From Anaerolineales bacterium (GTDB lineage: Bacteria > Chloroflexota > Anaerolineae > Anaerolineales > E44-bin32), in assembly GCA_030606845.1 (NCBI GenBank), contig JAUWFP010000152.1:1-5744 (forward strand): a stretch of 5,744 bases of DNA. The letters run 5' to 3'. The translations under genes and the position numbers were made by a program. Numbering within the stretch: position 1 is the stretch's first letter; each line of letters starts with the position of its first letter. Of this stretch, positions 1 to 5,723 are shown one piece after another. The notes under the pieces were generated by a model that was given only the letters and a program-made list of their open reading frames with translations, was not told the origin of the DNA and searched no databases.

Positions 1-765
1 GGCGTCCAATGACAACAGGGAGACCGATGGATATTGGGCGATCTCGCCCGTGCCAAGAACCTCGGCTGTCTCCAGATCTTCGATTGTGTCCAGTTCTCCT
101 AATGGCCGAAACGGTCTCAGGATGATGTTTAGAGGGCCCGAGATTATGTGCCTGAGTTTTGTAAAAGGAAGGCTGACGACAAAGAGAAAACCCACGACCG
201 AGTGTGTCCAAAAAAGGACGGCGTGGATTGGCGCATTCGGGCCGATGGTTACACCGGCGCCTGAAAGTGCTTGTGCGAGCAAGTTCCCGATTGGGCTCCA
301 GTTTTGCCATGCGGGCTGGGTGGCGAGGAACCGAACCGCCTCGGCGAAGAAACCAATTATCGTAATCGTGAAAAGCAAGAGCAGGGTATAGCCATCTTCC
401 AATCGGTTCTTGAGGTAAGTCGGCCTGAAAAACACTCGCCGGGCGAGAGCCAATAGAAGTCCGGCGATGATCATCCCGCCACCAATGTCCATCACCAACT
501 CGAACCAGAGTAATGATGTGCCACGCGGCCAGGGAAGTTCAATGGGCAGGAAAAGAGGGTATTGCAGCAGGTTGATCACGGTCCCGAGGATCTGGATCAT
601 CATTCCCCAGAAGATAAGGAAATGCATCACACCGGGATAAGCACGCTTAAGCACCCTGTCCTGGACAATGGCGTGAAGCAGGAATTCTCGAATCGCTCGC
701 GGCCAGCGCGAAGGTCCACGGGTGATTTCGGGCTGTGTTGAAGATGGCGCTGTGTCTGTGGTCAA
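1..765 (-). CDS. NarI-like membrane cytochrome b domain, N-terminal part of a probable HdrD-type Fe-S oxidoreductase (partial)
   Basis: The frame is open for 255 codons from a TTG at 765 to the window edge, so the 3' end is missing. TTG is the only start that gives the full N-terminus: an in-frame TGA lies two codons upstream, and an SD-like AGGCGGTG precedes it. The start overlaps the Rieske stop as TTGA, which suggests translational coupling. Hydrophobic helices fall near residues 45-68, 88-108, 126-148 and 182-202. Candidate heme-b histidines are H48 (in MHFLIFWG), H188 (FWTHSVVGF) and H206 (KLRHI). The pattern ending in PLNIILRP, then a linker with EDLETAEVLG and SLLSLDA, is the one I know from NarI-like domains fused to a 4Fe-4S/CCG (HdrD-like) module, where a CxxCGxC cluster motif follows at once. 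Such proteins resemble DsrM-DsrK fusions and EtfAB:menaquinone oxidoreductase. The Fe-S half lies outside the window, so it is inferred. The substrate is unknown. Confidence 0.85.
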   Translation of the reverse strand, partial: MTTDTAPSSTQPEITRGPSRWPRAIREFLLHAIVQDRVLKRAYPGVMHFLIFWGMMIQILGTVINLLQYPLFLPIELPWPRGTSLLWFELVMDIGGGMIIAGLLLALARRVFFRPTYLKNRLEDGYTLLLLFTITIIGFFAEAVRFLATQPAWQNWSPIGNLLAQALSGAGVTIGPNAPIHAVLFWTHSVVGFLFVVSLPFTKLRHIISGPLNIILRPFRPLGELDTIEDLETAEVLGTGEIAQYPSVSLLSLDA

Positions 766-1211
766 GCTTCACCGCCTATGAGTATGTTTCCATCTACGAT
801 CGTGACGAGTATCTCTTCAAGCGGGGTAGGGGGAGGACCACTGATGACCGAGCCATCAACGGCGCTGAAGTAACCTTCATGGCAGGGACACTCGATCATC
901 TTGGACTCGGGGTTCCAATCCACGAGGCAGGCGAAGTGTGTGCAGACGGAGGAGTAGGCGACAAGCCCTCGTTCTGGTGTATTGATCACTAACGCTGGGT
1001 AGCGACCGAATCTAATAGTCTTGGCCTCTCCTTCAGGGATCGATCCTTCACTCCCTGCGGAAACTGGCTCTGTGGGCATTTCTTCCAGCTTAGAGGGCCA
1101 GAAGTAGGCGATTGCGGGTCCAACGATTGCGGTCAACCCCACAGCAGCGAGCAGGCTGCTCAGGATTTTCAGGAAGCCTCTGCGCTCTACCTTCGCTTCG
1201 TGGTCTGTCAT
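762..1211 (-). CDS. petC: Rieske [2Fe-2S] protein of a b6f/bc-type complex
   Basis: 149 residues; this is the high-potential iron-sulfur subunit that takes the first electron from quinol at the Qo site. The N-terminus has a twin-arginine-like ERRGFLK (residues 9-15) followed by one hydrophobic helix (about 16-37), typical of a Tat-exported, uncleaved membrane anchor with the cluster domain on the p-side. Cluster box I is CTHFAC (C90, H92, C95) and box II is CPCHEGYF (C108, C110, H111). C90, H92, C108 and H111 are the expected iron ligands, and C95/C110 the expected disulfide. A GPPP loop follows at 125-128. The ATG at 1211 is preceded by GGAGAG at a suitable distance. It lies 46 bases after subunit IV and overlaps the next gene by 4 bases. 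The Rieske gene comes after the cytochrome b genes here, the reverse of the usual petC-petB or qcrA-first order. The symbol is by analogy; qcrA would be equally fair. Confidence 0.95.
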   Translation of the reverse strand: MTDHEAKVERRGFLKILSSLLAAVGLTAIVGPAIAYFWPSKLEEMPTEPVSAGSEGSIPEGEAKTIRFGRYPALVINTPERGLVAYSSVCTHFACLVDWNPESKMIECPCHEGYFSAVDGSVISGPPPTPLEEILVTIVDGNILIGGEA

Positions 1212-1257
1212 AGGGCTCTCCGTTTTCCGATTGACGAATGGGATATCTCGTCGGTAT

Positions 1258-1656
1258 CTAACTCAGGGCTCCCATGATCGTAAGGCCGATCACGACTATC
1301 GAGCCGACAATTACAATAATCCAGCGGACGTTTCGTGCTCGGAGCGTATCACCCTTTCGATCGAGGAATGGCCAGATCACGATCAGGATCAGCCCGATAA
1401 TGGGAATTAACACGCCGATTGTTTTCGGTACATACTTCAACATTTCATAAAGGAAGAGGAAGTACCAATCGGATTTTACGTGTGGCGTGACCATCGGGTC
1501 GGCTGGGGACTCAAGCCCGATAGGGGATATCAAGCCCACGATTCCCACGATGATCATCAACACCATTATTCCTACAACGACTTTCGCTTCGGTCGCAATA
1601 TGGTCAGGGAAGAAGGGGATGGTTTTTTCTTCTGGACTAGATTCTTCCTCAGTCAT
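1258..1656 (-). CDS. petD: Cytochrome b6f subunit IV-like protein (cytochrome b C-terminal domain)
   Basis: 132 residues, short like a subunit IV rather than the longer C-terminal half of a bc1 cytochrome b. Three membrane helices are visible near residues 25-45, 77-97 and 109-130, matching helices E, F and G. The N-terminal PFFPDHIATEA segment and the PFLDR turn after helix F (residues 96-100) are usual for the family. The Qo-site motif, PEWY in mitochondrial bc1 and plant b6f, reads SDWY here (residues 62-65, in HVKSDWYF). The acidic residue is kept as Asp and the proline is replaced by Ser. The ATG at 1656 has GGAGG four bases upstream. It follows cytochrome b by 22 bases, clearly in one operon. 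With the upstream gene it forms the quinol-oxidising cytochrome b core in the membrane. Confidence 0.93.
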   Translation of the reverse strand: MTEEESSPEEKTIPFFPDHIATEAKVVVGIMVLMIIVGIVGLISPIGLESPADPMVTPHVKSDWYFLFLYEMLKYVPKTIGVLIPIIGLILIVIWPFLDRKGDTLRARNVRWIIVIVGSIVVIGLTIMGALS

Positions 1657-1678
1657 GCTTCCTCCATTAGCTTTGATA

Positions 1679-2677
1679 TTAAAGTGGTCGATGGATGCCC
1701 AGTCGACGAATCATCAGGAAATGTATGGCTAGCAGCCCCAGGGCGCCGACCGGTAGCACGAGAACGTGCAGCGCATAGAAACGGCTTAAAGTGACTGCGG
1801 AGACATCCCAACCACCGCGCATGAACACGAGTAGGATGTCGCCGATCTGGGGGATGCCGCCGGCGATCTCGGTTGACACCGTCGTTGCCCAATAAGCTTG
1901 CTGATCCCATGGCAGCAGGTAACCCGTCAGCCCAAACGCGAAGGTGAGGATGAGCAGGAGCGCGCCTGACAACCAATTGAGCTCTCGCGGCGCCTTGTAG
2001 GCGCCATGGATGAACACACGAACCATATGCGCGACGACCATTACGACCACGCCGTTCGCCGACCAATGGTGGATAGCTCTAATGGCGGCGCCGAAGCGAA
2101 CTTCAGTCTCGATGAACTGAATACTGGCGTAGGCTGCCTCAGGTGTTGGCTTGTAATAGAAGGCGAGCATGGTGCCGGTCACAGCCTGGATGATGAGAAG
2201 AGTGAAGGTTATCCCGCCTAAGCAGTACATCCAGCGAGTGGAAAACATGGCAACAGGCTTACTGAGAATTTCACGCATTGGTTCGACGATCTGGAACCGG
2301 TCGTCAAGCCAATCGACAGCGCGCGCCCAAAGCGGTTTCCATGGCTTCCGGGTAATCCATCCGCTGCCCGTCCGATAAGCCCCGACGAGAAACACCAGAC
2401 CGCCAAAACCAAACACGATCCAACGGGCCAATGGGGTCCATATGTTGTCGATCGAACCGCTCAGGTGGCAATGCAAACACGTGTCCTGTTCGGGGGGCGG
2501 TGGTGGGGTGGTTTCTGTGAGGTGGACAGATGCGAGCCGTAAAAGGGACGATGGGGGATCCTGGGTAGGATCCACAGTCTCACTCGCCTGCGCATTTGGT
2601 GTCCCCAGGACGACAGCGATGATGAAGGTAAATGTGATCAAAGTCAGGACGACGAAGGCATGTCGGAGCCGCCTCAT
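1679..2677 (-). CDS. petB: Cytochrome b6-like protein with an N-terminal periplasmic heme-c (CxxCH) extension
   Basis: 332 residues counted from the ATG at 2677. The GTG at 2683 is in frame, but it overlaps the ribosome binding site GGAGG, which spaces well to the ATG. Order of parts: signal-like hydrophobic segment (about 6-27, AQA cleavage-type site), proline-rich stretch, heme-c motif CLHCH (C67, C70, H71), an extra helix (about 83-102), an amphipathic DWLDDRF segment, then a four-helix cytochrome b6 domain (about 146-332). Bis-histidine ligands are H203/H217 (RAIHHW, VAHMVRVF) and H304/H319 (FYALHV, AIHFLMI). The second pair is 15 apart, as in cytochrome b6; bc1 has 14. C152 in MYCLGGITFT aligns with b6 Cys35, the attachment point of heme c_i. 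LPWDQQAYWA and the closing IHRPL are also b6-like. Topology is consistent: the c-heme is on the p-side and the extra helix returns the chain to the n-side, where b6 begins. It is first in the respiratory operon. Confidence 0.94.
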   Translation of the reverse strand: MRRLRHAFVVLTLITFTFIIAVVLGTPNAQASETVDPTQDPPSSLLRLASVHLTETTPPPPPEQDTCLHCHLSGSIDNIWTPLARWIVFGFGGLVFLVGAYRTGSGWITRKPWKPLWARAVDWLDDRFQIVEPMREILSKPVAMFSTRWMYCLGGITFTLLIIQAVTGTMLAFYYKPTPEAAYASIQFIETEVRFGAAIRAIHHWSANGVVVMVVAHMVRVFIHGAYKAPRELNWLSGALLLILTFAFGLTGYLLPWDQQAYWATTVSTEIAGGIPQIGDILLVFMRGGWDVSAVTLSRFYALHVLVLPVGALGLLAIHFLMIRRLGIHRPL

Positions 2678-2682
2678 TCTCA

Positions 2683-2687
2683 CCTCC
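2683..2687 (-). promoter_or_regulatory. Ribosome binding site of the cytochrome b6-like gene
   Basis: GGAGG on the minus strand lies 5 bases before the ATG at 2677. An upstream in-frame GTG (2681-2683) overlaps this site, so the ATG is the more likely start and the protein is two residues shorter than the longest frame. Confidence 0.7.
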
Positions 2688-2699
2688 GGGTTACTCTTG

Positions 2700-2724
2700 C
2701 CGTTTTATCAACTAAAAAAAACGG
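2700..2724 (-). repeat. Inverted repeat in the leader of the respiratory operon
   Basis: On the minus strand CCGTTTT and AAAACGG form a 7-bp inverted repeat around an 11-base centre containing TTTTAGTTGAT. It lies about 20-45 bases before the start codon of the cytochrome b6-like gene. It could be an operator, an RNA hairpin in the 5' leader, or chance in an A/T-rich stretch with an 8-base T run. A TTGAT half-site is present, but no full FNR-type palindrome is seen. Confidence 0.35.
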
Positions 2725-2784
2725 AATACCGCAATGCGGGCATGATTTGTACGATATTTTACCAAGGATGGAAAAAATAATAAA

Positions 2785-2950
2785 CTACCCCACAGCAAGC
2801 TGTGGGGCATTGACCCTGACTTCAAACGGAGCCGCAATTGACATGGGAATGTCCTTTAGCTCCTCAGTCGAGTCCATGGGCCGGTCTACATCGGCCCGCG
2901 CAGCGATGTTGATCGCTGCTACGTGGTCGGCAGGGGCAGCGAACCCACAT
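2785..2950 (-). ncRNA. Putative omega RNA region at the 3' end of tnpB (5' limit arbitrary)
   Basis: In TnpB systems the guide RNA scaffold overlaps the 3' end of tnpB and ends at the right end of the element, with about 16-20 bases of flanking sequence acting as guide. Here the palindrome at 2788-2807 would be the 3'-terminal scaffold hairpin. The guide would come from the A/T-rich sequence just below 2785, in the leader of the respiratory operon. The location is by analogy; only the hairpin is directly visible, and the 5' end shown is a rough placement. Confidence 0.35.
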
Positions 2951-3948
2951 GACGAACACGCGAACCAATCACGAGACTTGCGATTGGCCCTGGAGATATG
3001 CCCACAAAGGGGGCAGAGTTGAGATGTGTATCTTGGGTCAACCAGGGTCACAGCTACACCAGCCAGCCGTGCTTTGTAGGTAACGAACTGCCCGAGCTGG
3101 TGGAAAGCCCAATTGTGATGTCGGGTTCGCTGTCCGCGCCGAACTCTTACCCTCTTGTGGATACCACTCAAATCTTCGAGAGCGATCCCGCAAGAGGTGC
3201 GTTTCGCAGCCCCGACGAGAGCCTTGCTGATACAGTGGTTGACGTGTTTCTGGAAGCGGGCGAATCGCCCGGATAGCTTCATGAGTGCACGCTTTGCGGA
3301 TCTTGTGCCGACCGACTGGAGTATGGCTCGGCGCTTCTCATACCACTGGCGTCTGGCTTCCAACTCTTTGCCAGAGAATGTATCGCCATCAGATGTGGTC
3401 GCCAGATTGACAATACCCAGGTCTATTCCAAGCCACCCTTCAGGATCATCGGGGTCAGGCTCCTCGACCTCGCAAACTTGATGGAGATAGAAGGCCCCAT
3501 CGCGATAGATCAAGTCGGCTGCGCCCCGCAAGCCGTGCTCGATCATTGCCTTTTGACATGGGCCAAAGGCGGTCAGGATCTTGAGCCGTCCTTCTAACGA
3601 CCAGATGGAGACAACGGGTTCGTCCTGTTTGGTGCGCCAAGAGAGGATACGTTGATCATAGGAAATTGAACCTTGAGGTCTGAAAGCACGCTTCGTCTTG
3701 CGGTCGAGCTTGTACGCATCAGTCACTTTGGCAATGCAGCGAATAACAACTTGAGATGACAGATCCGGGAACTTCTGGCGTATCTTCTGATAGAAGCGCT
3801 TCTGGAGTTCGTATCGTTTGAAACAGTGGTGTTCCCAGGCAAGATCGCTGATATAGTCACAAGCGGCATTGGCAGTTTCCAGTGTCCGCTTGAGAACGCT
3901 GACCTGATCCGGCGTGGTCATGAGTTTGACTTGAGCGATGAGGTTCAT
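2785..3948 (-). CDS. tnpB: TnpB RNA-guided nuclease / IS605 OrfB-type protein
   Basis: 387 residues, a normal length for TnpB. The N-terminal half is the helical and beta-barrel part with the OrfB helix-turn-helix. The C-terminal half is a RuvC-like nuclease with the triad apparently complete: D176 in GIDLGIVNLA, E258 in GIALEDLSGI and D341 in ADHVAAINIAAR. A four-cysteine zinc ribbon (C312, C315, C331, C334) sits between RuvC II and III as in the family. No frameshift or internal stop is seen, so the protein may be active. Proteins of this family are known to be guided by an omega RNA made from the 3' end of the element. The ATG at 3948 lacks a clear ribosome binding site; ATG at codon 10 is an alternative. 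The last codons are part of the right-end palindrome. It is oriented like the downstream respiratory operon. Confidence 0.95.
   Translation of the reverse strand: MNLIAQVKLMTTPDQVSVLKRTLETANAACDYISDLAWEHHCFKRYELQKRFYQKIRQKFPDLSSQVVIRCIAKVTDAYKLDRKTKRAFRPQGSISYDQRILSWRTKQDEPVVSIWSLEGRLKILTAFGPCQKAMIEHGLRGAADLIYRDGAFYLHQVCEVEEPDPDDPEGWLGIDLGIVNLATTSDGDTFSGKELEARRQWYEKRRAILQSVGTRSAKRALMKLSGRFARFQKHVNHCISKALVGAAKRTSCGIALEDLSGIHKRVRVRRGQRTRHHNWAFHQLGQFVTYKARLAGVAVTLVDPRYTSQLCPLCGHISRANRKSRDWFACSSCGFAAPADHVAAINIAARADVDRPMDSTEELKDIPMSIAAPFEVRVNAPQLAVG
2788..2807 (-). repeat. Right-end palindrome of the tnpB element
   Basis: CCCCACAGC and GCTGTGGGG are perfect 9-bp inverted repeats around two bases (in practice an 8-bp stem with a 4-base loop). 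The palindrome directly abuts the tnpB stop codon (TAG, 2785-2787) and encodes the last residues PQLAVG. A G/C-rich hairpin followed by TAGTT at the end of tnpB is the usual look of IS1341/IS605 right ends. It may also slow or stop transcription leaving tnpB; on the minus strand it is followed, after 12 bases, by a T-rich run. Confidence 0.75.
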
Positions 3949-3965
3949 AGATTCAGCATATCACA

Positions 3966-3978
3966 AGTTCAAAGAACT
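3966..3978. repeat. Small inverted repeat upstream of tnpB
   Basis: AGTTC and GAACT around AAA form a 5-bp inverted repeat 18 bases before the tnpB start. It could belong to the left end of the element or to the tnpB promoter region. It is short enough to be chance. Confidence 0.25.
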
Positions 3979-3986
3979 AATAATCA

Positions 3987-4008
3987 AGGAGAGGGCAGGT
4001 ACTCTCCT
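3987..4008 (-). repeat. Candidate left-end hairpin of the tnpB element
   Basis: AGGAGAG and CTCTCCT form a perfect 7-bp stem around an 8-base loop, 38 bases before the tnpB start. Its place fits a subterminal left-end hairpin of an IS200/IS605 element. On the minus strand TTAACTTAC lies just 5' of it and could hold the target motif, although it is closer to the hairpin than in the well-studied IS608. The sequence does not match the right-end palindrome, which is common in this family. Confidence 0.5.
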
Positions 4009-4082
4009 ATAGTAAGTTAAGGGGCACCCGCTGCTAAAACTAGTGACAAGGCTCATATAGATAGGGGAGGAATGACCTTCGC

Positions 4083-4115
4083 GCTTAGCGGCGTCTCTTA
4101 TTGACGCCGCTAAGC
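4083..4115 (-). terminator. Strong hairpin, probable transcript end of the MFS operon
   Basis: GCTTAGCGGCGTC and its exact complement form a 13-bp stem with a 7-base loop (TCTTATT on the plus strand), 65 bases past the MFS stop codon. It is the most stable hairpin seen in the window. It is not a textbook intrinsic terminator: on the minus strand the T8 run (4122-4129) precedes the stem instead of following it, and no U tract follows on either strand. It may act as a U-less terminator or as a 3'-end stabiliser. It could also be a palindromic repeat unrelated to termination. Confidence 0.45.
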
Positions 4116-4179
4116 ATGCAGAAAAAAAACTAGAAGGAGATGAAGCCCTCGCCAGAGCCCGAAATGGATAAATTAAGAT

Positions 4180-5439
4180 CTAATCGGCGGTTGCCGCCAA
4201 CGCTTCTTTGCGTGATGATCGAATGGACATCAACGCGAACATTGCTGCGGAGATCAGGCCTAGGATACCGCCGGCATACCACACCCAATTGGGGTCATAA
4301 TAATCCATAACCAGACCCGCTAGCAGAGGACCGATTGCGAAGGGGACTGCCCAACTGAATCCATAGAAAGCCATGTAGCGTCCGCGCATATCGTCTGGCG
4401 CAAGGCGGGCAACGATCGATTGTGAGATTGGCGCCCAGAGCATCTCCCCGACGGTAATGATGGCCATCGCCAGCAGGAAAAGCCCATAGGTGGCGACGAA
4501 GCCATAGAGTGCGAATCCGATTGCGTTCAGGAGTGCCCCCAATGTAATTACTGCTAATTCGGGATACTTTGCATAGCGGCGGGTAATGTAAAACTGAAAT
4601 AGCACAACCATGCTCGCATTTAAACTCATGATTGCGCCGAAACCTTGCAAGCTGACACTATGGACATCTCTGAGGAAGACCGCGAGAGTGCCGTTCATCT
4701 GGATGTAGATCATTGCAGAAAGGGCAGATGCGAGCCAGAAGAACATAAAGAATCTATCGCGGAGTACGGTTCCATACCCACCGAAGGTTTGGCCGATACT
4801 CTCCTTCTCCTGAGATTTGGAGGCGATCCGCGTTTCCGGCAGGATAAGAAAGATCAGAATTGCGACGAAAATACTGATTGTTGCGTCTGTTATGAATAAC
4901 GATAAGTAGGATCGGGAGGCGAGGAAGCCACCAATCGCGGGCCCAATCGCCACCGCTAGATTCGCGACTACACGGAAAATCCCGAATCCTTGCGCGCGTT
5001 GCTCATCCGGCAGAATGTCCGCGATCATTGCCTGTCGTGCTGGTCCGCCGATATTTGTAAATAGTCCAACAAAGATTGCGCCGGCGAAGAACAGGTTGAG
5101 TTCATTAACCAATCCCAACCAAATGCTGGAGACCGCACTAACTACAAGGCCGAAAAGGATCAAGGGCTTGCGTCCCAATCGATCCGCCAGGGCGCCGCCA
5201 ATTGTGCTGCCGATCATTCCCATCACTGCGAAGGTCCCGAAGATCATCCCGACGGTTGTCATCCCTACGCCGAATTTCTGGGTGATGTAAAGCGTGAAGA
5301 AGGGGAATAGGATCGCGCCCCCTACGCGATCGATGAAGGTCGCAATAAGCAGAGTCCAGAAATGGCGCGGGTACTCATTGAAGATGGAACGCAGCCGCCA
5401 ATATTGTCGTTTGAAGATCAAGGTTTTAGCCCTTTTCAC
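4180..5439 (-). CDS. MFS transporter, DHA1-like (drug/metabolite efflux type), substrate unknown
   Basis: 419 residues with about 12 membrane helices in two halves, separated by a hydrophilic loop (about 201-228). MFS motif A is clear between helices 2 and 3 (GGALADRLGRKP, residues 81-92). A motif-C-like glycine/proline pattern in helix 5 (AIGPAIGG, 164-171) is typical of drug:H+ antiporters. A second-half counterpart, PDDMRGRYM (348-356), lies before helix 11. DR at 37-38 in helix 1 is also usual in this group. The assigned start is GTG at 5439, which has no good ribosome binding site. TTG at 5421 (codon 7) has AAAAGGG about 8 bases upstream and is a real alternative. An in-frame stop lies a few codons upstream of the GTG, so no longer form is possible. 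It follows the small gene by 39 bases and probably shares its transcript. No regulator or substrate clue is present. Confidence 0.93.
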   Translation of the reverse strand: MKRAKTLIFKRQYWRLRSIFNEYPRHFWTLLIATFIDRVGGAILFPFFTLYITQKFGVGMTTVGMIFGTFAVMGMIGSTIGGALADRLGRKPLILFGLVVSAVSSIWLGLVNELNLFFAGAIFVGLFTNIGGPARQAMIADILPDEQRAQGFGIFRVVANLAVAIGPAIGGFLASRSYLSLFITDATISIFVAILIFLILPETRIASKSQEKESIGQTFGGYGTVLRDRFFMFFWLASALSAMIYIQMNGTLAVFLRDVHSVSLQGFGAIMSLNASMVVLFQFYITRRYAKYPELAVITLGALLNAIGFALYGFVATYGLFLLAMAIITVGEMLWAPISQSIVARLAPDDMRGRYMAFYGFSWAVPFAIGPLLAGLVMDYYDPNWVWYAGGILGLISAAMFALMSIRSSRKEALAATAD

Positions 5440-5478
5440 AGATACGATGTTGCAAGTTCTCTAGCTTCGCAGCGTTAT

Positions 5479-5715
5479 TCATGAGACTGTAGTGCTCCGA
5501 ATTTCAAGATCTGCGACTTCCACGTAATGAGATTTCAAGCGACAGCCAAGTTGTTCCAACCAGGTTCCAAATCTCACAAGCATTCGCTGGTGGATCGGCG
5601 CTTGATCCGATGCGCTCTCTTGAACGATCCGGATCAGTCGTTCCTTCTCTGCCTGCTTCATCTTGTCTTCTCTTTCGTATTTCGCGGTGATGAAATCACG
5701 TCCTGTTGGGTGCAT
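5479..5715 (-). CDS. Small charged hypothetical protein
   Basis: 78 residues from the ATG at 5715. I do not recognise a named family. The first half (about 7-33) is a highly charged helix (KYEREDKMKQAEKERL). The second half has an amphipathic stretch, MLVRFGTWLEQLGCRLKSHY (45-64), that resembles the LG.WL..LG.RL ending of many short uncharacterised bacterial proteins. No signal peptide or true membrane helix is seen, and there is a single cysteine. The strong GGAGG at 5724-5728 argues that it is really translated. It sits 8 bases from this ATG, but only 2 from another in-frame ATG at 5721, so the inner start is preferred. It lies 39 bases upstream of the MFS gene, probably in one operon; a link to transport is only a guess. 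Confidence 0.7.
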   Translation of the reverse strand: MHPTGRDFITAKYEREDKMKQAEKERLIRIVQESASDQAPIHQRMLVRFGTWLEQLGCRLKSHYVEVADLEIRSTTVS

Positions 5716-5723
5716 CGTCATAT

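Larger units (their letters stand above)
2771..4020 (-). mobile_element. IS200/IS605-family insertion sequence, IS1341-type (tnpB only); ends approximate
   Basis: An intact tnpB is flanked by a palindrome at its 3' end (2788-2807) and a smaller hairpin beyond its 5' end (3987-4008), the arrangement expected of IS200/IS605 ends, which carry subterminal hairpins instead of terminal inverted repeats. No tnpA (HUH Y1 transposase) is present in the window, so movement would depend on one supplied in trans. The exact ends cannot be fixed from one copy, since these elements make no target duplication. Candidate left-flank motifs on the minus strand are TTAAC or TTAC near 4012-4020. The right end would fall within about 15 bases after the palindrome. 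The element lies between two operons and breaks no recognisable gene. Confidence 0.65.

Noticed and set aside
50..992. Plus-strand open frames over the left end
   Set aside because: They lie opposite well-supported minus-strand genes (NarI-like and Rieske), have no recognisable domains and are best read as antisense shadows.
1653..2066. Minus-strand frame of 137 codons inside the cytochrome b6-like gene
   Set aside because: It is a different frame of the same strand, Arg/Pro-rich with no family features, while the cytochrome b frame carries all heme ligands.
2490..2512. G-rich plus-strand run, possible G-quadruplex
   Set aside because: It is the complement of codons for the proline run in the heme-c extension, so codon use explains it. 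Only two-tetrad folding would be possible.
2556..2573. Two GGATCC palindromes 12 bases apart
   Set aside because: They encode the repeated Asp-Pro pairs of the periplasmic extension and show no further symmetry, so they are likely chance.
2700..2760. Sigma70-type promoter for the respiratory operon (TTGCGG with GATAAA)
   Set aside because: The -10 match is weak and spacing is about 19 bases, so I could not support a specific promoter.
3946..3985. tnpB promoter using TTGAAC and TATGAA
   Set aside because: The would-be -10 overlaps the start codon of tnpB, so it cannot serve that start.
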